A stretch of 64,000 bases of DNA from Halovenus marina (GTDB lineage Archaea; Halobacteriota; Halobacteria; Halobacteriales; Haloarculaceae). The stretch is from the NCBI RefSeq assembly GCF_051414115.1, contig NZ_JBLKNZ010000001.1, forward strand, positions 62,001 through 126,000, in the 5' to 3' direction. Numbering within the stretch: the first letter of the stretch is position 1; each line of letters begins with the position of its first letter. The notes under the pieces were generated by a model. That model ran no database searches. It was given only the letters and a program-made list of their open reading frames with translations, and was not told the DNA's origin. This document shows positions 1 to 7,827 of the stretch, in pieces. Made by a program: the position numbers and the translations under genes.

Positions 1-1
1 C

Positions 2-232
2 GACGACGTGCATCTCGAACTCGGCGCGGACGACCTGATCGACCTGGTCGCCGGGTCCGCGTCGTCGCTGTTCTCGCTGGATTATCTGCAGGACATGAAC
101 AAGGCAATCCCGAAAGATGCCGAAGTCACGATGGAACTGGGCGAGGAGTTCCCGGTCAAGATGCACTTCGATATCGCTGACGGCAACGGGTCGGTCACGT
201 ACATGCTCGCGCCGCGCATCCAGAGCAACTGA
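2..232 (+). CDS. pcn: DNA polymerase sliding clamp PCNA, C-terminal part
   Basis: Only the last 76 codons are present; the gene enters from the left edge, so the start is not visible. The clamp is a trimeric ring that tethers replicative polymerases, FEN1 and ligase to DNA. The tail carries typical archaeal PCNA signatures: SLDYLQDMNKAI, a conserved EEFPVKMHF strand, and the terminal MLAPRIQ segment before the stop. The family is usually about 247 residues, so about two thirds is missing. It ends 69 bases before the glutamate dehydrogenase gene, and the large primase subunit lies 2.3 kb further on. Confidence 0.93.
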   Translation, partial: DDVHLELGADDLIDLVAGSASSLFSLDYLQDMNKAIPKDAEVTMELGEEFPVKMHFDIADGNGSVTYMLAPRIQSN

Positions 233-267
233 CTGACATTCTGTGCTTTTTCCGGACGTTTGCCCAT

Positions 268-278
268 AGCTATAACTT
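268..278 (+). promoter_or_regulatory. TATA box of glutamate dehydrogenase gene
   Basis: The sequence GCTATAACTTG lies with its centre about 29 bases before the ATG at 302. This is the normal archaeal TATA distance, and it predicts a transcript starting at or within a few bases of the ATG, so a leaderless mRNA. No Shine-Dalgarno sequence precedes the ATG, which fits. Confidence 0.6.
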
Positions 279-301
279 GATTCCGCGACACTGTCGAGAG
301 A

Positions 302-1558
302 ATGCCAGCGGAAAACAGCACCCTGGCGAACATGCGCACGCAGATGGATCGGGCGAAACAGTACACCGAGGACGTCGACGACAACGTCTTCACGCGGATG
401 AAACACCCCGAGCGGACGCTCACAGTCAGTTTGCCGATCCTTCGCGATGACGGCACACTCGAAGTGTTCGAGGGGTATCGCTGTCAGTTCGGCGGCGCTC
501 GCGGCCCCTACAAGGGTGGTGTTCGCTACCATCCGTCCGCGTCGATGGAGGAAGTCATCGCGCTGGCGGGGCTGATGGCCTCGAAGACGGCGCTGGTCGG
601 CCTTCCGTACGGCGGCGCGAAGGGTGGCGTCCAGTGCAACCCGAAGGAGTTGAGTCGCGACGAGCGCAAGCGCGTCACGCGCCGGTACACCGAGGGGATC
701 CGGCGGATGATCGGCCCGAAGATGGACATCCCCGCGCCCGATATGAACACTGGGCCGCAGGAGATGGCGTGGATGATGGACACGTACTCCGTCTACGAGG
801 GTTACACCGTCCCCGAAGTCGTCACCGGCAAGCCGACCGAAATCGGCGGTACGCCGGGGCGCGTTGAGGCGACGGGTCGGGGTGTCGCCATCATCACCGA
901 CCGGATACTGACGCATCTCGACCGGTCAGTCGAGAACGCCACCGTCGCCATCCAGGGCTTTGGCAACGTCGGTTCCTGGACCGCCCGGTTGCTCGCTGAA
1001 CGGGGCGCACACGTCGTCGCAGTCAGCGACGTCTCCGGCGGCGTCTACGACCCGGATGGGCTGGATGTCGTCGGTCTGGCCGAGCACGTCGAACGCGGTG
1101 AGACCGTCACCAGCGCAGACGAGGGTGACCAGATCTCTAACGACGAACTGCTCCGTCTCGACGTGGACGTACTGGTCCCGGCGGCAGTCAGCCACGCTAT
1201 CACGGCGGATGTCGCGGCCGATCTCCGCGCCGACATCGTCGTCGAAGCCGCGAACGGCCCGACGACACCGGCCGCCGACGACGTACTCGTCGAGCGCGAC
1301 GTCCCCGCCGTGCCCGACGTACTCGCAAACGCTGGGGGCGTCATCGTCTCTTATCTGGAGTGGGTGCAAAACACGCAGGAGTACACGTGGACGCTCGCGG
1401 AGGTCAACGCCGACCTGGAGCGTCGGATCACCGACGCCTTCGACGAGATGCTCGCTGTCTACGCTGAGGAGGAGACGCCGGACCTGCGAACGGCGGCCTA
1501 CACCATCGCCATCGAGCGCAACGCGACGGCACACTCCTACCGAGGGCTGTTCCCTTGA
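302..1558 (+). CDS. gdhA: Glutamate dehydrogenase (Glu/Leu/Phe/Val family)
   Basis: Interconverts glutamate and 2-oxoglutarate plus ammonia with NAD(P)H, linking nitrogen assimilation to the TCA cycle in the cytoplasm. The 418-residue length is normal for the hexameric family. The N-terminal substrate domain shows GPYKGGVRYHP, the catalytic-lysine segment PYGGAKGGV and PAPDMNTGP. The C-terminal Rossmann domain has IQGFGNVGS and the late AANGPTTP and NAGGVIVSYLEWVQN motifs. Haloarchaea often carry several paralogues, and NAD versus NADP preference cannot be read from this. The gene stands alone behind its own promoter. I chose the ATG at 302 because of the TATA spacing. Confidence 0.95.
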   Translation: MPAENSTLANMRTQMDRAKQYTEDVDDNVFTRMKHPERTLTVSLPILRDDGTLEVFEGYRCQFGGARGPYKGGVRYHPSASMEEVIALAGLMASKTALVGLPYGGAKGGVQCNPKELSRDERKRVTRRYTEGIRRMIGPKMDIPAPDMNTGPQEMAWMMDTYSVYEGYTVPEVVTGKPTEIGGTPGRVEATGRGVAIITDRILTHLDRSVENATVAIQGFGNVGSWTARLLAERGAHVVAVSDVSGGVYDPDGLDVVGLAEHVERGETVTSADEGDQISNDELLRLDVDVLVPAAVSHAITADVAADLRADIVVEAANGPTTPAADDVLVERDVPAVPDVLANAGGVIVSYLEWVQNTQEYTWTLAEVNADLERRITDAFDEMLAVYAEEETPDLRTAAYTIAIERNATAHSYRGLFP

Positions 1559-1639
1559 CCGCGACGAGATGAATCCACACGCCGCTGTCTTGCGCCCGTC
1601 TGACGTAGCATTTTGTGGGTGGATCCCGTTGGGTCAACC

Positions 1640-2209
1640 ATGCCAAGTCTCGGTGAGGCCTACGACCGGCGCGGCGACACGGTTCGTCAGCCGCGTCGCG
1701 TGCTTGCCGGACTCGTGCTCGTCGGATCTGGCGTCGTCGGATTGCTGGTGGCGCTCGGACTCATCGCGGTTGCCGGTGCGAGCATCACCGCGCGGAGTTA
1801 CGCCGGGCTTGCGGCCGGTGTCGGGATTCCGCTGATGTTGCTCGGCGTCGTCGTCGTGTTGCCGTCGAGCCGAGAGATCCGCGTCGGCGTGCTGTTTGGC
1901 ACCGCTATCTCCGGGGTCGGCGTCTGGCTGTTCAGCCGTGCCTACCCCGACCAGTGGGTGTCTGCCGTCGACTCAATTGCCTTCGAGACGCTGTTCATCT
2001 ACGGGGTCGGGTGTGCGATCGCCCTCTGGTTCGTCTTCGCCGCCATCGCGACGTTCCGCCGACGCAACAACCCCTACGGCACGGTTCGACTCGAAGTGGT
2101 CCGTCAGGGCGAGACACAGACCGTCGAGGTCAGCAGCGAGCAGTACCGCCAACTCGCCGACGGCGGGAACGCGGAGTCGGTCATCCGCGAGATCGAACGC
2201 AGCGACTGA
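1640..2209 (+). CDS. Four-helix membrane protein, DUF7139-like
   Basis: A 189-residue protein with four hydrophobic segments at roughly residues 20-45, 52-75, 82-100 and 118-142. A soluble C-terminal tail of about 45 residues contains NPYGTVRLEVVRQGETQ. It resembles a haloarchaeal family I recall as DUF7139, which has no assigned function. The start at 1640 (MPSLGEAYD) was chosen over an in-frame upstream alternative at 1613 because family members begin like this. It lies between glutamate dehydrogenase and the primase gene; no regulatory clue is visible. Membrane localisation is inferred from hydrophobicity only. Confidence 0.8.
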   Translation: MPSLGEAYDRRGDTVRQPRRVLAGLVLVGSGVVGLLVALGLIAVAGASITARSYAGLAAGVGIPLMLLGVVVVLPSSREIRVGVLFGTAISGVGVWLFSRAYPDQWVSAVDSIAFETLFIYGVGCAIALWFVFAAIATFRRRNNPYGTVRLEVVRQGETQTVEVSSEQYRQLADGGNAESVIREIERSD

Positions 2210-2259
2210 GTCGACGACTTCGCCGGAATTCTCCGTATCTCGACCCCAGAGAGCGGACG

Positions 2260-2499
2260 GTGTTCAGTGAATCGTCTGTCGAATTGGAGAACCAGAAAGC
2301 CCCCGTTCGGCTCCGGTCCCGCGGCTCGCTGTGCGCGCCCCCTTCGGTCGCGTGCTTACATCGCCGGGGTTCCCGGAGCAGAACGGCCCCTTTCAGTCCC
2401 GCCCAGTAGAAAGGCTAACCAGCCGCCACGGGTGGGACTGAACGGGGCTTTCTGGTTGTTTGCAACCATCTTGCTGTCCATCTTCCCTGAAGTAAACAC
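2260..2499. repeat. Structured intergenic repeat element, copy 1
   Basis: This fills most of the 343-base gap before priL. It is bounded by GTGTTCA at 2260 and TAAACAC ending at 2499. Inside lies a core delimited by inverted repeats: AACCAGAAAGCCCCCGTT at 2290-2307 and AACGGGGCTTTCTGGTT at 2441-2457. The core also holds a nested inverted repeat, about 2387-2404 against 2429-2446 (CAGTCCCGCCC against GGGTGGGACTG). A second copy lies at 40736-40953. The core is in the same orientation in both copies but the outer arms are in opposite orientation. There is no transposase or convincing ORF, so it looks like a non-autonomous, MITE-like or structured element. Confidence 0.85.
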
Positions 2500-2552
2500 G
2501 ACTAGAGGATCTCCGACGGGTTTTTTGCACCACCGTCTGCTACGTGGTGCTG

Positions 2553-3617
2553 ATGAAGCAACTCCACGCGCGGTACCCATTTCTGCAGGCGGCCCGCGAG
2601 GCCGTCGAGACCGCTGACGTGGACTTTGCCAGCGTGGTACGTCGCGAGGACGCGGTCGTCGACCGCGCGTTCGACCGCGTCGAGGCCGCACTCGATGGGG
2701 GGGCGGTCGGCGACCCACACCGCCGGACGCGCGTGGAGTTGCTCTCCTATCCCGTTGCGCGCGTGCTCGTCTCGCTGGTCGACGAGCACGTTCTGACACG
2801 CAAGTACGCACGCGCCGAGGCGCGAACCGCCCACGACCGATTCAGCGCCGAACGAGCAGACTCCGGACTCAAGAGCAGTTCACGCGAACCACTCACGCTC
2901 GGAACCCTGCTCGCCGAGTTCGACCTGTCGGCGAGCGTCCGCGAGACACAGGAGGGGTACGCCGTCGAAGTGGGGACGTATCTGGATCTCGCTGCCGGAC
3001 TGCGCGACGACGAGTGGCGACTGGTTCACCGCTCTCTCCGGTCCGGGGAGGTGCCCGTCTCTGAGAGCGAACTGCTGGTGCTCGTCCGCGAGGCAGTTCG
3101 CAAGCGCGTCGTCGACGGTCTCCCGCTCTCGGTCCCTGACCCCATCGCCGAGGAACTCTCCGCGGAGGCCGAGCGACTCCGCGAGCGACTTGCGGACCTT
3201 GACCTGACACACGACATCGACACGGTCGTTCCGGATCTGTTCCCGCCGTGTATGGCCGCGTTGCTCGACCAGGTCCAGCGCGGGGCCCACCTCGAACACC
3301 ACTCTCGCTTTGCGATCGCCTCTTTTTTGACGAGCATCGGCATGTCGACCGACGAGATCGTCGACCTGTTCCAGGTCAATCCCGGGTTCGGCGAGGAGGC
3401 CACGCGCTATCAGGTCGACCACATCCGCGGGGACACGAGTGCGACCGAGTACACCCCACCTGCCTGCGCCACGATGCAGTCCTACGGCGACTGCGTCAAC
3501 ATGGACGACCGCTGTGAGACGATTTCGCACCCGCTGTCGTACTACGGGGACGCGCTGGAGGACGCCGACGAGGACGAACTCGTCGACTGGCGAGAGACAG
3601 ACACGAGCGAGTCGTAA
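2553..3617 (+). CDS. priL: DNA primase large subunit PriL
   Basis: The large, iron-sulphur subunit of archaeal-eukaryotic primase. With the catalytic PriS it makes RNA primers at the replication fork. The protein is 354 residues. The C-terminal half shows the expected cysteines: one in FPPCMAAL near residue 232, then PPACATM, YGDCVNM and DDRCETI. These would ligate a 4Fe-4S cluster, and the HPLSYY segment that closes the domain follows. The start at 2553 (MKQLHARYPFL) matches family N-termini; a GTG nine bases upstream is possible. PriS is not in this window, and proximity to PCNA fits a replication neighbourhood. Confidence 0.93.
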   Translation: MKQLHARYPFLQAAREAVETADVDFASVVRREDAVVDRAFDRVEAALDGGAVGDPHRRTRVELLSYPVARVLVSLVDEHVLTRKYARAEARTAHDRFSAERADSGLKSSSREPLTLGTLLAEFDLSASVRETQEGYAVEVGTYLDLAAGLRDDEWRLVHRSLRSGEVPVSESELLVLVREAVRKRVVDGLPLSVPDPIAEELSAEAERLRERLADLDLTHDIDTVVPDLFPPCMAALLDQVQRGAHLEHHSRFAIASFLTSIGMSTDEIVDLFQVNPGFGEEATRYQVDHIRGDTSATEYTPPACATMQSYGDCVNMDDRCETISHPLSYYGDALEDADEDELVDWRETDTSES

Positions 3618-3678
3618 TGTTCCGTTCATCCGAATCTGCCGTCCTCGGTTTGCCGACGTCCGCGCGTCAGCTAGTTTC

Positions 3679-4593
3679 TCACTGACGGTGTGGTCGAAGT
3701 GTTTCGCTGAGAAACCGTGACTGGGCAGTTCCCGCTCTCTCAAATATCTCACTCGGGTGATACACAAGGCCAAAGTGCCCGCCAGGGATCTCGACCCACT
3801 CCCTGGGCCCGTCGAGTCGAGTGTAGGCATCGTACTGCACGATCGGACGCGACCCGGGCATTTCGTCTTCGGGGGACACGACGAACAGGGTGGGGCACTG
3901 GATCTTGTCGGTACAGGCACCGGGATGCCATTCGACCGGCGTCGTCGGTCGTGCCCGTGTAATTTCGTTCTTCCACCCGCTCTCGTTCCGAGTTCCGTAT
4001 CCGGTGAACCACCGAAATGCTGTCACTGGTTTGAGTGCCGACGGATGGGTCTGCTGGTCGTCCGATACAACGGGCATCGGCCCGCGTATCTCGTCTGCGC
4101 TCGGTTCGATAGATCCTGTCCGAATTGTTTCAGCCATCCCCTCAGCGATCTCCCCGTTAGGATCGTCGGGTGGAAACGCTGTGCCGATCGACGGAACCTG
4201 AACGACCAACGCTGCAACCCGGTCGTCAGCCGCCGTTACGACGAGTCCCACTCCGCCGCTGAGACTGTCACCCCATAGTGCGATTCGTCCCGGATCGACG
4301 TCTTCGATCGTGGTTGCGAACGAAATCGCGTCGAGATATCCGCGGGCTTGCATCCACGGGTTAATCTGTTGTCGTGGTTCACCTCCGCTTGCACCGAACC
4401 CCCGGTGATCGTACAACAGAACTGCGAACCCTGCCGACTGAAACGCCTCAGCGTATCTGTCGGCAACCATCTGTTTTGTCGCGGAGAACCCGTGAGCCAT
4501 GACGACAAGTGGCCAGGGAGGCGGCGAATCCGGCGTGTAGTACCAGCCGCTCAGTTCTGCACCTTCCGAGTCGAACCGAACAGTGCGCCTCAT
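3679..4593 (-). CDS. Alpha/beta hydrolase (esterase-like)
   Basis: A 304-residue alpha/beta-hydrolase. The oxyanion-region motif MAHGF and the YDHRGFGAS segment lie before the nucleophile elbow GDSLSGG (Ser110). The likely acid is in VVSPEDEM, and the catalytic histidine is in PGGHFGLVYH near the C-terminus. An inserted segment around residues 140-200 probably forms a lid. The substrate cannot be told; relatives are annotated as esterases, lipases or dienelactone-type hydrolases. It is convergent with priL. A TATA-like GATATACTTC lies on this strand about 30 bases before the ATG at 4593. Base composition is somewhat less GC-rich than its neighbours, a weak hint of a separate history. Confidence 0.85.
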   Translation of the reverse strand: MRRTVRFDSEGAELSGWYYTPDSPPPWPLVVMAHGFSATKQMVADRYAEAFQSAGFAVLLYDHRGFGASGGEPRQQINPWMQARGYLDAISFATTIEDVDPGRIALWGDSLSGGVGLVVTAADDRVAALVVQVPSIGTAFPPDDPNGEIAEGMAETIRTGSIEPSADEIRGPMPVVSDDQQTHPSALKPVTAFRWFTGYGTRNESGWKNEITRARPTTPVEWHPGACTDKIQCPTLFVVSPEDEMPGSRPIVQYDAYTRLDGPREWVEIPGGHFGLVYHPSEIFERAGTAQSRFLSETLRPHRQ

Positions 4594-4772
4594 GTCAAAC
4601 TATATGACTCATCCACTGAAGTATATCGTGGGGGATAGGGTCGAACGATCCGACGCAACTTCAGCGAAGCTTCTCCGCTCGTCTCTCTCTCTGCGGTCAC
4701 CAGAGCTCTTCCCAGTCACGATGCTCTCCGGTACAACCATCACCCGCTTCCGTCTCCCTGTCGGTAGTCGGA

Positions 4773-5285
4773 TTACTCGTCCTCGGACTCTCGCTCGATG
4801 AGATAGCCAAAGATCGGCATGAGAATGATGAAGCCAGCGATGAGCGCGATCAGCGCAAGTCCGCCGTCGGGGGTGAGATTGGTGTCGGTCGTTCCGTTGA
4901 TCGTCCCGTCGAAGGTTCCTTCGAAGGTCCCGTCTTCCTGATCGAGTGTGCCGTTTATCTCACCGGCAGCGGTCCCCTCGACAGCGCCCTCGATCGTGCC
5001 GTCGAAGCTTCCACTGAACGTCCCGCCGTCGAGCGTTCCGTCGATAGATCCGGTCACTGACTCCTCGAAGTCGAGATCGAGCGTGCCGCTGAGCGTTCCC
5101 GTCGCCGTCCCGTCGCTGACAGAGAGATCCGAGACGTCGCCGGAGATCGTTCCGTTCACGACTCTGTCCTCGACCGGCTCCTCGGCCCCGTAGACCTGAC
5201 TGACGACCGAGAGTCCGAAGATGAACACCGCGACAGCCACGATCGAGAGGGAGACCTGCAGAATCAGATGCCGGTCGATTTCCAT
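4773..5285 (-). CDS. Two-helix membrane protein with Gly-Thr repeat domain
   Basis: A 170-residue protein starting MEIDRHLILQ. An N-terminal hydrophobic helix at about 8-32 precedes the repeat region, about residues 40-135. This region is built of short, imperfect units of the form G-x-(I/L/F)-x-G-T or G-T-(I/L/F)-x-G, such as GTISGDV, GTLSGTL, GSFDGTI and GTFEGTF. A second hydrophobic helix at 143-163 and the charged tail ERESEDE end the protein. Such spacing of small residues and beta-branched residues suggests a beta-solenoid or stacked-hairpin domain held outside the membrane. I do not recognise a family. It is 142 bases downstream of tiaS on the same strand. Confidence 0.75.
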   Translation of the reverse strand: MEIDRHLILQVSLSIVAVAVFIFGLSVVSQVYGAEEPVEDRVVNGTISGDVSDLSVSDGTATGTLSGTLDLDFEESVTGSIDGTLDGGTFSGSFDGTIEGAVEGTAAGEINGTLDQEDGTFEGTFDGTINGTTDTNLTPDGGLALIALIAGFIILMPIFGYLIERESEDE

Positions 5286-5427
5286 GCCCGCGGATTTCAG
5301 AGCAACGGCCAAAAGGGCTTCGAACCGCCCGTGGGCACACCGAGCAGCGGGAACGGACCGCCAGCACCAGAGGGAGCAACCGCCCGCACGCACAGCTATC
5401 GGCGGGAGTCGAGCCGACCGCTTCCGT

Positions 5428-6687
5428 TCACCGCTCCGGATGGGTCGGCCCGTCGAACCCGCCGCGGACGAGCGGTTTCGCGACGTGACGTCTGGCACAC
5501 GGCGGCACCTCGTACCATCCGAGTTCGATCTCTCGGTCGATCTCTCGGGGCTGTTTCCCGTCTGCAGTCGTCTTGCAGTCTCGACAGCGGTATCCGGCCG
5601 ACCGGCCCGCAGACTCCATCGAGCGGCCACACTCGGGACACGTCGGCGTGACCAGTTCCGTCCGGACGAGGTCTCTGACCGTCAGCTTCTCCAGTTTCAG
5701 CGTCCCGTCGCGAACTTCACCGCAGACTGTCACGCGGTCGCCGACACGGAGCGGTCGCACCCGGTCGCGAAATCGCTTCGTCGGCTCGAAGGCCACACAC
5801 GGGAGCGACGCGTCGTCTTCACCTGCAATCGCGAAAAACACGTGCCCGCCCTCGCGAGTGCTCGGTTCCGCACAGACCGTGCCGGTCACCCGATAGGCAC
5901 GTCCGTCGCTGACGGTCTCGACTGTTCCGTCTCGGAGGTGTGCGTCCGTCCCCTGGTTGGTCACGAACAGATGTCGGCTGGCAACGGGTTCGCTCTCGAT
6001 TGCGTCGGCAACTGCACGAACTGCCTCGGGGTCGTCGCCGCGGATCCCGTGCAACACGGGGCAGGGCGTCCGCGGGACGCAGACGGCGGTTTCCTCCTCG
6101 CGGTCGAGCGTGTCCCAGACCGTCGGATACCACTCCGTTGCGGCGCGGCGGATGGACTTGTACGCGACCGAGCGGTCGGTTCCCCAGCGCTCGCGCTCGC
6201 GATAGCTGATGCACTCGTAGGTCCACTCGTCGAACGCGGCCCACGCGCCGACGGCCGCCAGCGCGCCGATCAGCCCCCGGCCGTTCCCCCGCGTTGCGGT
6301 TCGAAAGCTCGCCGAGTCACAGAGTCGCCGTGCTGTCTCGATGTCGTGAATCTCTCGGACGGCGGCCGCCGTAAAGTCCGAAACCGGATCTGGGACCGCA
6401 TCGGGGTCGCCGTCGAACACGACGACGCCGGGGTTCGTCTGGTCGTCGTCGGTCCGGGCGGCATCGAGCCACTCGCTGGCCACCGCGAGCGCCTGCTCTG
6501 GCGGCGTCTCACAGTGAACGGCGAGCGCCGCGTTTCCCCGCGTCTTGTGTTCGACGGCGGGGTTGAGCCGAACCAGCAGGGTTCGCACGTGGTCGTCCCC
6601 GAGATCTGCCGCAATCTGGGCAGCGGCGTAGGTGGTACACAGCCCCTGCGTGCGGGAGTCTGTGTCGTCGATGCCGATGACAGTCAC
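5428..6687 (-). CDS. tiaS: tRNA(Ile2) 2-agmatinylcytidine synthetase TiaS
   Basis: Makes agmatidine at the wobble C34 of the AUA-reading tRNA-Ile from agmatine and ATP, so that AUA is not read as Met. The 419-residue protein begins VIGIDDTDSRTQGLCTTY, the ATP-binding signature of the family. It then has a central domain with GNGRGLIGALAA, an OB-fold around residues 285-350, and a C-terminal zinc ribbon, CPECG...CRDC. The family is about 420 residues. A GTG start at 6687 fits this length and the family N-terminus; there is no ATG nearby. It is divergent from the HTH gene at 6845. Confidence 0.93.
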   Translation of the reverse strand: MTVIGIDDTDSRTQGLCTTYAAAQIAADLGDDHVRTLLVRLNPAVEHKTRGNAALAVHCETPPEQALAVASEWLDAARTDDDQTNPGVVVFDGDPDAVPDPVSDFTAAAVREIHDIETARRLCDSASFRTATRGNGRGLIGALAAVGAWAAFDEWTYECISYRERERWGTDRSVAYKSIRRAATEWYPTVWDTLDREEETAVCVPRTPCPVLHGIRGDDPEAVRAVADAIESEPVASRHLFVTNQGTDAHLRDGTVETVSDGRAYRVTGTVCAEPSTREGGHVFFAIAGEDDASLPCVAFEPTKRFRDRVRPLRVGDRVTVCGEVRDGTLKLEKLTVRDLVRTELVTPTCPECGRSMESAGRSAGYRCRDCKTTADGKQPREIDREIELGWYEVPPCARRHVAKPLVRGGFDGPTHPER

Positions 6688-6844
6688 TGTCGAACTCAGG
6701 CACGGGACCGACAAACCGCTTTCGAGAGCGAACGTCCCGTTGTATTGAGCGACCGACAATATCGGAAAAACGCAGGAAGGGGGCCGAACGCGCGGCACAA
6801 CGCATATATGCGATGAGTCACTTATGTTTTACTGGAAACCAATT

Positions 6845-7807
6845 ATGTCCCGGTCTGCACTGGTCGGAAACGTCACGGCGATGCTCGAAGACGCTGGCTT
6901 CCTGGTCAGCGACCGCTGTGCGATCCGACCGAAGAGTTTCGACGTAGCTGCACGCCGGGGCGAGGACGTCTTACTCCTGAAAATACTCGGTAACATCGAC
7001 GCTTTCGACGCCGGAACTGGCGCTGAGATGCGACGCCTCGGCGAGTACCTGAACGCGACGCCGATGGTGATCGGACTCCGGACGCGCGACGAGGAACTCG
7101 AACCCGGCGTGGTCTACTTCCGCCACGGCGTTCCGGTCTTCTCACCCGATACGGCGATGGATCTCTTCGTCGAGGAGGTGCCGCCGCTCATCTACGCGGC
7201 CCCCGGCGGGCTGTACGTCAATATCGACAGCGAGGTACTCGAAGACGAGCGGCAGGAACGGGACTGGTCGCTGGGGCGACTCGCGAAGGAACTCGGCGTC
7301 TCGCGCCGGACCGTCTCGAAGTACGAGGACGGTATGGACGCGAGCGTCGAAGTCGCCGCACAACTCGAGGACCTGTTCGACGCACCGCTCACCGCGCCCG
7401 TGTCCGTCCTCGACGACGAGAACCCGGTGCGTGACGACGACGACACGCCCGAAGACCCGACGGTCGACCCGGACGACGAGGTGGTCGTCACCGTGCTCAC
7501 GCGCGTCGGCTACGAGGTCCATCCGACCGACCGCGCCCCCTTCAAGACCATCAGCGAGGACGAGAGCGAGCAGGAGCAGATGCTCACTGGCCACTCCGAG
7601 TTCACCCAGACCGCACAGAAGCGCGCTCGCATCATGTCCTCCGTCGGGCGTGTCACCCGCACCCAGTCGGTGTACGTCGTCGACCGCGCTCCGACGGACG
7701 CCGTCGACGGCACTGCCCTGATCGAGCAAGCCGAGATGGAGTCGATCCAGGACCAGGACGACCTGCGCGACCTGATTCAGGACCGTGTCGAGGAAGAGCC
7801 AGCCTGA
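6845..7807 (+). CDS. Archaeal HTH-type transcriptional regulator
   Basis: A 320-residue protein of a conserved euryarchaeal family annotated as putative HTH-type transcriptional regulatory protein. The N-terminal 125 residues resemble the nuclease-like fold reported for this family (ALVGNVTAMLEDAGFLVSD). A Cro/C1-type helix-turn-helix follows at about 137-165 (LGRLAKELGVSRRTVSKYE), then an acidic linker and a conserved C-terminal domain ending in GRVTRTQSVYVVDRAP. Targets are unknown. I preferred the ATG at 6845 (MSRSALVGN) to one seven codons upstream because it matches family starts. It shares a 157-base divergent intergenic region with tiaS. Confidence 0.85.
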   Translation: MSRSALVGNVTAMLEDAGFLVSDRCAIRPKSFDVAARRGEDVLLLKILGNIDAFDAGTGAEMRRLGEYLNATPMVIGLRTRDEELEPGVVYFRHGVPVFSPDTAMDLFVEEVPPLIYAAPGGLYVNIDSEVLEDERQERDWSLGRLAKELGVSRRTVSKYEDGMDASVEVAAQLEDLFDAPLTAPVSVLDDENPVRDDDDTPEDPTVDPDDEVVVTVLTRVGYEVHPTDRAPFKTISEDESEQEQMLTGHSEFTQTAQKRARIMSSVGRVTRTQSVYVVDRAPTDAVDGTALIEQAEMESIQDQDDLRDLIQDRVEEEPA

Positions 7808-7827
7808 TTCGTTTTTCACGCCCCTGA

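Noticed and set aside
2267..2811. Several open frames across the structured repeat, both strands
   Set aside because: They follow from the GC-rich palindromic sequence. None has a start context, homologous protein motif or acidic composition, and equivalent frames differ in the second copy.
4594..4772. 179-base gap between the hydrolase and the Gly-Thr repeat protein
   Set aside because: Apart from the TATA-like sequence for the hydrolase I see no RNA gene, repeat or small gene there.
5221..6816. 531-codon open frame on the plus strand across tiaS
   Set aside because: It is Arg-rich with no recognisable domain and lies opposite the well-supported tiaS gene.
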